Assembly (NCBI GenBank): GCA_017590115.1
Contig: JAGGNK010012892.1
Span: forward strand, 2,210,351 to 2,274,350
Source of the DNA: Montifringilla adamsi
Lineage: Eukaryota > Chordata > Aves > Passeriformes > Passeridae
Length of the DNA stretch: 64,000 bases
Reading direction: 5' to 3'
Part shown: positions 23,986 to 36,800 of the stretch, one piece after another
How the letters are laid out: every line of letters begins with the position of its first letter
Position numbering within the stretch: the stretch's first letter is position 1
The notes under the pieces: generated by a model
Databases searched by the model: none
What the model was told of the DNA's origin: nothing
The model's input: only the letters and a program-made list of their open reading frames with translations
Position numbers and translations under genes: made by a program

Positions 23986-26900
23986 TCACATTAGAGCAGC
24001 CTTCATGTTTTAAGAATATTTATACAACAGGAAGGAAAACAACATCACAATAGCAAAATCTTCACACAGAAGCAGTGTGTACTCAGTGATAAGCTGTAAA
24101 AAGTCTCGGTGAAATGAGAGCTCCCCAAAGCTAGGACACGCCTAGAAATGTCAAGACACAATACTCTGAAAAAAAACATATAACTAAATACTCCCTATTA
24201 TCCTGTTTGCTGCTATTACCTACTTTTAGCCAGTAAGTCAGTACTGTAAGTTTTCTGACCTAAAAGTCACATGTAAAATTCAAAATTACTGAAAAGTCAA
24301 AGCACGTTGTTAGTGATAGATGGGGCTAGGGAATACTCTTATGTAATTGTGAGGATGCAGAAATATATTAAAATATAATTCACACACCTAAACCTTTCAA
24401 AATCTCAAAGTCAGGCCAGAAAAACCCAATTAGCAGCTTCAGATGCATCTGAGCATGCATACATATGAGCAATTAAAATTCAATATCCATGAGGGTCTCT
24501 CCAGTGGAGTTTAAGAGCCTCTCACACCTTTCATACTGTTACAAACAGTGTGACAGTGCTCCTGTTCTAAACTAGTCTGTGCCAAGCTGATTGAAAGTAT
24601 CTTTACATAAATGTGTGAGCCATCTGCTACATATGAGAACCTGCACCAGTGTTTTAGATCAATATGAAATCAGTGGAAACTGGGAATAAGCTCTAGCTGA
24701 ATTCAAAGGCTATCTGCTCAAAGACAAGCAAGATTTTCAAAAGCAGTGCGGTTTCACCAAAGGGAGCTCACGCCAATGTGAGAGTTGCCATCAAGTTTTA
24801 TGTAGGCAGTTAAACCCACAGTAAGTGCTGTTTGAAATTTCCACCTTGTATAACTTCTTCGATCACACACTTAGCTTAAAAAAAAAAGCAGGAAATTTCC
24901 ACACCATATATTTAACTTGCAAAAATATAGTCCACATAAAATGCTTGCCCTTTCTTGGAATTACCATTAAAATGAACATGACTGAAATAATATATGAGAG
25001 GAAAATAGTTGTACCTTTGAAGTGTGTTCACTTTGCACTTTTAAGACCATTGCTGCATGAGGAATCAGTTTCCCCATTTTATACAGGTCTTTCACATAGT
25101 AAAAGGAGAGAAAATTCTGCTATTTAAAATGAGAAAATGTAATAGGAAACTACAGAAAAGGACAAGAATGAAAACAGAGGGATATTACACTACTTTTCAA
25201 TCATATTTTAAATGGACTAGATTCTAAAATGTACAGCCTCAAAATCATAATCTTCCTGCAGATAAATACACCCAAAAAAACTAATATCAGCTAGAGATTT
25301 AAACAATGCTAAATCAGTAACACTGCTGCCTAGTTGCAGAAGAATATTCCCATCAACCTTTGTGTTGGAAAGTTTAATAAATTAATTTAAGTCCTAACAG
25401 AGGAAAGATATCTTTCTTGGATATATTTCTTTGCAGTGTTGTTTCAGTTTCTCTTTAATTTTGGGACATAGGATGATACTTTGCTTTAAAACTGCTAGTG
25501 GGGATTCTTGGATTATGTCAGTCACCATAAATAGGCTTTTGCTATGAGGAACTACAAACCCAGTAAGTTCAATAAGTTATTGGCATTGGCAGCCTTTCCT
25601 TTAGAATGTCTCAATTAAATTAAACTCAACATTAGTCTAAGCAAAAAAAGTCAAGGAATTAATTAGGGAAGTAATTAGGGAAAGTCTTGCATTAAGTCCT
25701 CTGAAAAGTATACTTATTCTTTACCTAGAACAGGAAAAACAGCATCATTATTTTATTCTTTATTACAAATTCATTGTCAAGCTGGCTTTTGTCTGCCTAA
25801 GAACTTAAACTGATTAAGTGTGAACATAAAAGGATCACAGCAAGCTACCCACTTAAGTGGCAAGGGCAAATGCTAATCTGTAATTCAAATGGGTCCCAGC
25901 TGATGGCCTTCACTGTTTTTCCTAATATTTAATTAATTTACCTGATGACCCTGAGATAGCTTACTCTGTTCTTTTTCACTGACTGAAAGTCCCTGCAAAA
26001 GGAGTAAAAGACCTATCCAACAAGCATATTCATAAGTCCAATAATTTTTCTGACCTAGGGAATCACTTAAACCAATGGGACTGTAAAGAAAGAATTTGGC
26101 CAAAAGTTTATTTTTAACCCTATTCTCTTGTGGGCATAGGCTTGTTATAAGATGCTGAGGCTCAGGATTACTTAATCACCACCATTAAACTTTATCCACA
26201 GTTTTAAAATAGTATTATTTAATTTTCATTCTTCCATTTTAAAATTCATGTCCAAGACTATGCAGAACTATTTTGTCTTAACATAGATTTCAGACCACTG
26301 AACTGTGCTTTAATATGCTCAGTGCAGCCCCAAGCACAAAATGAGCTCTTTGGTAACTTGTCATCATGTCCTAGTATAACACAACATGTCTTCAAGAAAA
26401 AAACCACTGTATCTGTCTTTGAGAGTTTAAATTGTGTAAACTAAGGACATTATTAAAATCTTATGTGTTGATTTCATCCATGATTGTTGAAGTTTTATAT
26501 CTGTTGCTGTTTATTTAAACAGGTGTGAATTTAAATTTAAAATTTAAATTGCTGCAAGTTTCACATACTCAGAAATATTACACAATTTATTCTCACAATG
26601 TAAGAAGCATCAATGACCCCACTGAAAGAACAGGAAGATTATGTGGAGCTCAATTAAACTCATTGCCCATGCTCCTATCTGAAGTCCCATGCAGCTAGAA
26701 CCCTACAGTCACCAGCATTTACGTGCTAGATATAAACCTAAGAGTGTATGTCCTCAACTACCAGAAGCAAAACAGTCATATTAGCACAGCATGCTTTCTG
26801 GGCCTGTGTTCAGCTCTCCTGTCTTTATAATTTTTCCAGTCTGGCCAAGAAAAGAGCCCATGGTTTCCATTTTGGTCTCATGGACTAACATCCCAGTGGC

Positions 26901-27831
26901 CACTACCAGGCTGGTCATTAGTAAATCACCCTTTGGGAATTTACTAGTATGTATAGCAAATACCCCAGCCAATTGTTTTCCCTATCATTACACTATTATT
27001 TTTAAAGCATTGATGTTCAGCCTTAGAATTGAATTTGTAGAACACCCGAAGCTGATGGAGTCATCAGCTGAAACCTGGGGAACAAAACATTAAAGTTTGT
27101 AGCAACATTCTTACCAACCATAACATGAGCAAGAAGTTCAGAATGCAGTCCTACAAACCACATTGCTCCCAAGTTACATCTGATTTCCTAGCAAAATAAA
27201 AATAGTCACAAGCCTGTACACACTACATGCCAATTAACAGAGCTACAGTCCTACAGATGTGACTGGAGAATGGCTAAAGCAGTTCCAGAAGGGACTTTAG
27301 AATCACTGAGCCAGTCACAGAACATATATGTTAAAATTAATCTTAGAGAAAAGTGCATACATAATGCTCCAAGGAAAGTTAGTTACGGATCAAGCTCTAT
27401 AGACGAAGTTTCCAAGTTAGATAAACCCCAAGGTAACCAAACGCACTGGAACGTGTGTGAGCTCAAGCTGAGACTTTGTCAGCAGTTGCTCTGGGCCTGA
27501 GCCTGCTGCCTGCAGGGAGCTATGGGGGAGCCACGCTGGGTGGCCTGCAGAAGGGAGTGTCCTGAGCAGATGGGGAACTGTGCAAGCCAAAAGTGGAGAC
27601 AGGTCCAAGGAGGGTCTTCCCTCGCAGGGAAAGGGCCACTAAAATAGGGAATATATTTTCCCCCCTAAAACCCCACATTTATTACTACATCCATATGAAA
27701 CAAAGTGCCTGTGACTTTACACACATTATAAAGTAGGACTGAAGGGATCCATTTACACAGGATATTGTTTCCCATGTAAAAAAAAAACCTTAGCAGATAT
27801 TTTGTGAATGTTCAGTATCTATAGACACATT

Positions 27832-27946
27832 TGGACAACATTCTCGGGCACATGATGGGATTCTTGGGGTGTGCTGTGCTTGGCCATGAGTTGGACTCAA
27901 TGATTATGATGGGTCCCTTCCAACTCAACATATTCTATGATATAAT
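27832..27946 (+). mobile_element. CR1 LINE 3' tail fragment
   Basis: Contains GGGATTCTTGGGGTGTGCTG, GAGTTGGACTCAATGAT, GGGTCCCTTCCAACTCA and the tip ATATTCTATGAT. These match the CR1 3' end in order. Very short, 5'-truncated copy. Confidence 0.9.
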
Positions 27947-30900
27947 GCCCTATATTAAATTTACATTTTCTGGAAAAAGCTCAATTTTAAACATGTTGGT
28001 TTTTGTCCTGGATACCTGAAGTGCCTTTGATTCCACTTACTTGCCATTTAAAAGTGGGAAAGGCCTCAGCCACACTGACAAAAGGAAATTAGCTTGCTCA
28101 GCATCTTACTGGAATTGCTCAGCTTTCAATAAGGTAACCTTCTTAAAATACATTATTCAATATCTTTAATTAGTAAGAAGTAACAGATTTAATAATTTTG
28201 GGGCAGCATTTTTGACACCACTCAAAGCAGTAGACACAGGGGTGAAAGATTGCCCCTGTTGAAGTTAGCAGAAATGTTTCAGCTGCTGAATTAATGCATT
28301 CTCTTGCCATGGAAGCTTCCACCCCTTTTTTACCCATCCTTTCATAACTCTGTTAATACATAAATTTTAATCTTCTTTAAAGGATTGGAATAGTCGAGAT
28401 GATCCTTTTAGATTCTTTTGAGTACTATTTTTCTTCTGGCAAGAAAATGTAATTTATAGAAAGGCTATCTTTTTTCTTAAAAGTGAGTCCTCTTCTATAA
28501 AATAGGTGGTAAGATCTGATAAAGGGAAAACTAGGGCATTTATAAAACCCAATTTAAAAGCAATTTTAAAAATCATGAAAAATAAAACTGGTCATATTTT
28601 TAGTATTTTCCATGTTGACATGGACATTCCCTATTTCTTTGTTTTAAGCAGGGAAAAACTGTGCCAACATGGACAAAATTATGGATAATTAATAAAAGAA
28701 AGGGAAATAGCAACAGCAGTGGAAGGCTGTAATAGATGAAAAGGAGGAAAAAAGGAGTCAGAATTTGTGTAGGTCAGGGATATAAGATTTGAATTTATGC
28801 TTCAGATTCACACAAAGCTGAAACAAGGAAAAATTCTGTAACAGAGTTATAATTCTAGCACTGGGGGTGTTGGTGTCACTACTAGAACTATAAGCCCAGG
28901 ACATTAAATAAATGTCAGTACAGCTGTGTCTAGGTTCAATTAGAGAATGCAAAAGAGGTTTATTCTGCCTGCTTTACTTTTCCATTTCCTTTCCATGCTG
29001 TCTTCTTTCCAATATTTTATAGCTTTTATGAGCCTTATTGCACTAAGATTCTGTGAATGCATGTGTGGAAAACATTTTGGACTGCCTTTAAACATTAAGT
29101 GCTAATTGAAAACATGGTTTACTCAGAAACAATTCATCAAGTTTGCATTTAATTTTTGCTGTGAAAAAAATGTGCAAACTGAGCCCTTTTAGAAAACTTT
29201 TTTAAATTTTTATTTCAGTGCAGAACTCTTTATGAGATAGGCTTATTTTCAAAGTTATGACCCATCACCAAGTGGATTTTCATCTGGTTAATGGGCTGAA
29301 GCAGATTGTAGAAGAGAACATCTACTCTCCATACTCACTGATATGCTTTATTTTGCCTCAACTGATTGCTTTCATGATGTAGTTCAGGAAATCAGCCTCT
29401 TACTCTTATTACTTTTTAAAGATTGATAGCTTAGATGAGCCTCAGTCATTTTAGAAAATAGTTATTAAAACTTAAAGATGGTTGTATATTTCCACAATAG
29501 CATAACTTATTTGCTTCTCAAAAATCCCCCTACCCTAAGATCCTCATGGCAGGCAAAAACTTCTGTGCAAAAACTTCTTATACCTCTTGTTATGTTATTT
29601 CTGGCAGCAGCTGAAATGCTTAAACCTGGTGGCCCTGCAGCACACGGACACAACCTCACCTTGTAACCCTGGATCCAGCGATGGGGTGGTTTGAAATGTA
29701 CCCAGAGATAGGTAAGAGCCACAGCAGGTAACTGGACTGCTCCTTTTCCCCTCAGTTAATGCCTGTTTGCTTTCTGGAAAAGATTGAGGGTTCTTGTTAC
29801 AAATCAAGGATTTGCATAAATTATTCATATTCAGGTACTTTAAAAGTACCAGACCATGTCAAATATACTCTCCCTCAAATCTGCTGGGACATTAAATTAC
29901 GCCCACATGACCTCAGAAGGCAAATCAAATCTGACCACTGCTACACAGAGCAAAGCCCACACAAACTGAGCCACGTGTGAAAAAGCCCTGCACAAAATGT
30001 GGGCAAACCCCAGAGGTCTCTCTCACCATGCTCATTTCCATCAGCTAAAGTGCTTTCCATGTGGGTCCCTAACCAAACCCAGTCCTGTGGGAAACTACCC
30101 ATGTAGAAAATTACCCATGCAGTGCAGCCCCCACTCACTGAGCATCCCACTGCTCAGGGACACAGCCCTGGCACTGCAGGGCACTCTGCACACAGGCAGT
30201 AGGAAGACAGATTTGTAATATTCTCTGTCCACTTCATTCCATGTCCACTATTTTATATTTCTAATTGTCACATATATTCAAAATCTATTGGACTAAGCTT
30301 TTTTTTTTACTTAATCCAAGCACAAGCACATCCATAAAACCAAGTATAGGTATGAATTAATTGCAACTTGTATTTCTTGTAATCAGGCTGGTTGATTATT
30401 GATATCTCATATTGCATTATCATTTTGATCATGATATTCCTGCCAATCATTCAGGGTACTTTCAGAAGGATTGTTTGGCTTTGTAACCATTCTATTGTCT
30501 CTAAAATACACTCCCAATCACATCTTTAGGAAGAAGAGAGGCCTGAATAGGAAGTACTTGATGTTCCACGGATTTTAGGATACTGGAAATTAAATGTTTG
30601 ATTGTAATTGGCTATTTTTATCCTTATACTTAAACGTCTCATACACTGGGTAGAAAACATAGATGAAAATGCTCATTCAATTTCTTCTGTCTACTTCCAA
30701 CATTCAGCAATGCACTAATTCTCCTATGAAGAGCAAAGTTTAAATTGCATGAAGGATAATTTCAAGAAGGATAAAATATGTGGTTTAGTGTTGAAAGACC
30801 TTATTCTTTGCAGCTAGAATGCAAGTTTTAACTATCTGCTATCAATTCATATAACATTTTTTATTATAACTGACAAAGGTTGCAACAGAAAATGTCTCTT

Positions 30901-32884
30901 CATATACAATTTTAATGAAACAAAGAATTTTCAGATTTTTCCATCTGTGTCTTGGAACTCTTTTTCAAATTACACCTAAGAATAAGAGACTTGTGTGAAA
31001 TTCTAGTCCTACTCTTCTAAGAATACAGGAAAAGTTTTAATAGAAAATCTTGACCTAATTTATTTACATTCAGGAAGCCTGTGACAATGTCCCTCTGAAG
31101 AGAAAGCAAACACATGTCAGAGGTAAAGTCCTGTCAGGAACTTGGCAATGATCCCAGAATTACCTGCAAGACTCCCTTAGGAATTGCCAAAAATCTCACA
31201 AGCCCCTCTGAAGCCACAGGGCTCCATGCAGATGTTAAGGATATAGCAAACTCTTAAAAAGTCATCAGCATTTAGTCAAATATCCCTAGGGCTTAGACAG
31301 TCTTCAGGACCCAGTTTATTTAATATATCTTCTCTTTTTGTTTTTTTTAGTCTTTTTTAATACTTAGATTGAGGCTTGTACACCAGCCCTTCTGAATAAT
31401 CTTGTGAGGTTTCTAATGTGTAGAAAATAGAAAGAGAAGGGAGGGGGGAAAAGTTACTCCTAACCTCTCCTCAGTGCCACAGATCTTTTAAAATACTATT
31501 TATTCCCATGAAGGGCAATTTTTAGGACCCTGAAAAATCACTCAAATTGTAGACTAAAGCCATTTCCAGTGGTGGGGAGATCAATAGACCACAAAGAGCT
31601 CATTGCACTACAGCTTCAGGATCAGTACTAGAAGAAACTCAGCCCACTGACCTGCTAAAGCATGTCCTGGAATAGGATTTCCACCAAAGGAAAGCAAAGA
31701 AAATCAACTTGCCTGACACCAGCATAATAACAAAATACAGATTCTGGTAGAAAAACCCAACAAAGCAGATGGAGCCTTTTACACTCTCTGTGGATATCAA
31801 TTTTGTTATACAATCTTGCAATAGCTATTTCAATATTTGCTGCTAGACCTATAACAAGGAATTTTAAAAGCCCACAATTTTGTATATAGGCTCCAACAGA
31901 CCATCAGAAGACCAAGCTGAACCTAACACTCACATAGACTAGAGGAAGCACTTAGTTAGAGTGGTACACAGACAAATATTTTCTTTGGCAGAGAACAGGT
32001 CTCTATAAACAGGAACATGGTCGAATCATGCACTTTTTGCAGGAACTGAAGTATTCAAACTCCAAAAAAAGTCACTACCCAAAGTTATATAGGAAGGAAA
32101 AGAGCAGCTAAATAATCATAGTGTTATTCCTTTATTTTCATGAAGCTGGATCCTTTTCAACAGCATACCCCCTTCAGTGCTATTGTAAGGTTTTAAAACT
32201 CTGTATGTTGTGCCCAAAGAACTATTAGTTTCTACAATAGTGGATGCTTCAGTAAGTCCTTCAATTCATCTAAAGGCTGTTTGCAATTGTTTATTTTCAA
32301 GCTTTATTTAGTGTCACATTTACACAGTCATGATTCAAATCAGCTCTAAATGCCCTGAACACAGAGGTCAGCCAATGTCAGAAAACTCAAAGCCAAATGC
32401 AGTTTTTATAATGATGGTGAGAAATTAGTCAAAGAAACTGCAGAAACAATTATTGTAAGTGCTATTGAAACTTAACTCTCTCATATTTACCAGCCTTCAT
32501 GGAAATTCTCCATTATCAATAAGAAGGATATACCAAAAGTAGCTCTGTCTTTTGTTCACTCACATTTACACAGGGGCTACTGGAAGGCTCTAATCCTGTA
32601 GCTTGGCTTGTCTAAAATACTCCTCTCTAAACATATATGTGCCCAATACTTATCCTGACAAGAGTGCTCTAAATGTTTTGTTCCTGTTTTTATTCAAAAG
32701 TGAATCTATCCATATTATTGAGGACAGACAAAACTGAAGTTTGATCTGCTTCTTTAGCAAACATTCATGATCTACACCAGGCCTATGGAACTTAGTCCTT
32801 CTCCAAGTTATCTCTTTTGGTCCTGAAATTCTACAAATTCACCTATTTCCTCCATCTCTGAAAGAAGATTTATGTCTAAGGCAC

Positions 32885-32916
32885 TTTACTAGTTTGTGAT
32901 TTAACAAACTAGTAAA
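32885..32916. repeat. Perfect 13-bp hairpin
   Basis: TTTACTAGTTTGT (32885-32897) pairs without mismatch with ACAAACTAGTAAA (32904-32916) across a 6-base loop GATTTA. Confidence 0.85.
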
Positions 32917-32939
32917 CAATTCATGTAAACAATTCATGT
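32914..32939 (+). repeat. 13-bp perfect tandem duplication
   Basis: AAACAATTCATGT occurs twice head to tail, overlapping the 3' arm of the adjacent hairpin by three bases. This points to slippage or repair at the hairpin. Confidence 0.85.
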
Positions 32940-33469
32940 AAATATTACTTTTTCACATTTGAACTGATGAATGTGGAATTTCTGTGAAATGACCCCCCTA
33001 AGGGTGTAATGTTACATTCAATTTTATAATTATGTGTATACCCAAACTTAATGAGTAATTACAGAACTTGTTTGGGGAAATCAGGTGAAATCAGCACAGT
33101 CCTTCATCTATGCAATCCCCTGTTTCCCATTGTGGAAATGAGGAAGGGTTTCAATGGCTAACTGGAGATAAATATTGTTGTAAGAAAGCCAGGCATGAAA
33201 ATTCAGTCACTAGTACTCAAACAAAAAATTAAATACTTTGAAATCCCAAGGTCATCCATGCACCTGTGTAAGTCTCATTAAACTTAACTGACATTTTATA
33301 CATTTGTTGAGAGCAAAACACTCTCATACAGCTGCAGATCTTTTGAATGACTCCTCATTTTCATGGCTTTTATGACTGTAGGTCAGATTATAATTTAAAA
33401 TTGCAAAAGCCATAGTATGTTTCAACGGACTAATCAACTTTTTTGGCTTTGGCTTTGTGTTAGCTTAGT

Positions 33470-33850
33470 CTTAGCTCTGGGAGCTGGATCTGGGGCTGCT
33501 GACAGCTGTGGCTCACAGCGGTGCAGCTCCTCCCATTGTCCCCGCACGGCCAGGGGACAGTGAGGGACTCAGCCTGGCAGCCCGACACATGCCAGTCCAA
33601 AGGAGGGCACATCCAAGTGACTCGGCCTCTTGTTCTCCGAGCTTTCCCACTCCTCAGAAAGAGACCTGGGCATGAGGAGAGCTGCTGGTGTCTGCTCCCA
33701 GTGATGAAATTCCAGAAGGGCTCACGCAGCAGCTCTGGGGATTGGACACAATTGATCCCTTGTTTGGCGGGGTCCTGTTTCCACAGGACCCATTTCCACC
33801 TCTCACTAGGGTTCCAAATACATCCCTTTAAATTGCTATGAAAGCTGCTA
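33470..33850. other. GC- and CpG-rich patch of unknown origin
   Basis: About 350 bases are much richer in GC and CpG (about eight CpGs) than the AT-rich DNA on both sides. It includes a perfect 9-bp hairpin, GGGTCCTGT (33770-33778) and ACAGGACCC (33783-33791), with a 4-base loop. A 106-codon plus-strand frame (33521-33841) crosses it without a recognisable domain. It could be an old solo LTR, an enhancer or a small CpG island. Confidence 0.5.
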
Positions 33851-36800
33851 GGGCTTTAAAAGCAGATCATGACTAGGGCAGAGCCAAACAGAGAACCAAA
33901 ACTGTTTCAAACCAGCTCAAAAGCCGAAAACCAAAAACTGCTCCAGAGACAGTTCTGTGCAAGCTTCATGCAAGTGCCCAACTGAGGACACTGAAAGGCC
34001 TGCAAATTCCAAGAAACACAATTCTGGCCAGATTAAGAGAGCTGAAAAACATGAAATAAATCGTCTGACTTTAAAATCCCTTCTTCTTCAAGCAGCAGAC
34101 ATGCCTGAGATTTCCCCTTTCCATCAGATGGCCAAGCATGCTCCCACCAGGCCATCCCTCAGCAGCTGGCTCTCTCCTTTACACAGCCCTGCTTCATCTG
34201 AGTCCCTAACCAAAAGTCTGACTCACTTCACAGTGCTGTCCCAAAAGCTATTTTTATTTCCCAGCTTTGTAATTCTCTCTCAGATGTTAATCTATTTGCT
34301 CCTCCCTCCTCCTCCCACATAAGAACTTTAAAGTCTTTTTTTCCCAGCCAGGCTAATAAAATAATAAAGCAAGCAAAGAGATTGTGAGCTAAAGCATTTT
34401 GGAACCAAAGAATTTATAATGTATCAAAAATTAACTTCCTGTGTATTTCTGTAGCAATGCAATGTTAAAAGTGGGGTTTTTTTTGGTCTCAGAGCAAAGT
34501 TGCCCAGAAAATACAGAGGAAGATTGGAAATTCAGCGTTATGCTAAGGAATACCTCACTTTCCCCTGAACAATGAGGTTAGTGCAGCTGTGCAGTCATCC
34601 ACCAGGAATCCCTCTTACTGGAACATAAAAGCAGTCTTTTATTCAAAAATTCCCTGCTGGATTTTTAAGTTCTAGTGAGACATGAGACATCCAGGACTGA
34701 TTTGGGGAGTGCTCAAATTTACTTCATAATAGGAGGGCTGGAAGAAAATAATTCTTATTGAAACTTTTTTTACAAGTATTGAGATTTAATTTAGTTGAAC
34801 AGAAACATAATATCATGTTAGACTAGTTATAACTATTCTCAAGTTTTGGCTATAGAAAGCAAAATTACATCAGCAAATCAATCCCTGACGATGAGTCACA
34901 TTTCAGTCTGTTTTCACTTAATTAGATTTTTTTTTAACATATGTAGGGTTTAGAAAAAACAATGCAGACAACTATTGCAACTGGAAAATTATTAAAAGGC
35001 AAAATGAAGAGGTTCTGACTCAATGGCTGAGGTATTCCTGACTCCAAGAAAGTTCTGAAGAAGTAGCCTTTTTAAATTGCAGAAATAATAAGTCTTTTGA
35101 GAGGATGCCCAAAATATTTGTCAAAAGTAACACATGGACTACTACTTGCCTAGAAAAGGAAACCCTATTTTAAATTAACCTGGCAGACGAATATTACATG
35201 AAAAGAAAAATGTGAAACAGAATTAAAAACCTGAGAATAAGTAAACAGGAGAGATAACTACATCCTACTTTCCATTTTTGCAATTTCTTTTTATTAACAT
35301 TCAGTGAAGAGATGGTTCCACAGTAAAGGAACATTGATTAAAATGCAAGGTGTTAATAATGGCTAAAAATGAGACCTTAAAGTTTATTCATCTTTGGACG
35401 ATGTGCAAAAGATAAGAGAAAAATAATACTTTTTGAAAGCAACTGAAGTAATTACAAACCTGGTTGCCTTGTACTTTGACTTTTGTAGAGGGAAATGATA
35501 TCTCACTTAAAAATTCTTCAACTGCACCCAGATGAACATGTCACTCTGAGATGCATCATGTCACCTCAAAGACTATGACACAGAGGCTGTTGCTGAACTG
35601 AGAGATTCCCATGGGCACTTCAAGCATTAAACCAAAGTGACTTGGCATAAAGATTACGTTGCTTAAATACAAGGTTGCATGCAACTGCCTAAGGTGAGAG
35701 ATGTGTTTTATGTGGACACTCCTTGTGCTAGGCTGCCCTCCTTTAAAAGTAGATGTTATAAGAGGTCCTATTTCTCTTCAAGTACAGGTAATGAGAAAAA
35801 ATCTGTATTTGGGGCATGGCACACTTTTACCTACTCAAAATTAGATTAGAAAAGATTTGCATACTTGGGCCAATTCCGTAACTTGCTTTATAACACTGTG
35901 CAATGGTATTTTTCCATGCAATGGTGTTTATTCCCTAATTGTTTTCATCCTTTATTCTCATGCTTCAGTACCTGTGCCTTGGGTTCAGGATAAAAGTATT
36001 CCAACTTCACACACACACAAACAAATCAGTAAGTAGATCAGCTAGGAAAATGGGCATGGATTTTTGTTTTTCTGCCCACCGCTGAAAATAGCAATAATCA
36101 CATAATAATAGCCACAATAAAGTTTGACTTAGATGGAGCCAGTGTCCATAACAATCCTCAGGTTTTTAAAATTTATGCAGTTACCATGTGTAGATAGCTC
36201 CTAGCATAACATAAAATTGGAAAATCTGAAATTAACAAATTAGCAAAGGGAAAGACAGCAATAACAACTACAGAAGTTGCAGATGGTATGTTGGAAACCA
36301 GTGGAAAATCCACATTATGGGATGTCATGACAGGTCACAAGATGCACATCTAGATGCAGCATCAGCAATGCCTTGACTAAAGATTGCCAAAGTCAACAGA
36401 TAAGATGAGAGTTTCATCAGTTTGTCTATGTGGAAAACTTGAAATACTGAATTTGCCTGATAAATGAAGATGATGGTCCAGAAGTGAATACAGACCATTA
36501 CACTAAAAAATTACCCAACAAGGCAAAGTTAAAAGAACAGGCCAACAGTAGGAAAAACTGGAGCTAGGACCGTTCATTACATTAGGTACACTATCATTCC
36601 TGAGTGGACAAGCTCAAAATGTAAAAACAGTATTGTGGGATAACTAGCAGTATTGATTGCACGTCTTGAAATAGGGAAAAAAAAAAAACTCTGGCCACGT
36701 GCCATTCTTTATAAAAATTACTCCTGTCCTCAGTACTGTTCAGTGCTTCTACTGCATTTACTTTTGTAGAAGCAATTCACTTTTATTTGAGCTAGGGATG

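Larger units (their letters stand above)
21400..33469. other. Intergenic flank 5' of COL5A2, proximal part
   Basis: Apart from two CR1 fragments, no exon, RNA gene or large repeat is recognisable. The DNA is AT-rich with stops in every frame. The first kilobase or so (to about 22.4 kb) is likely proximal promoter DNA. An AT-only near-palindrome (AATTTAAATTTAAAATTTAA) lies at about 26527-26549. Confidence 0.7.
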
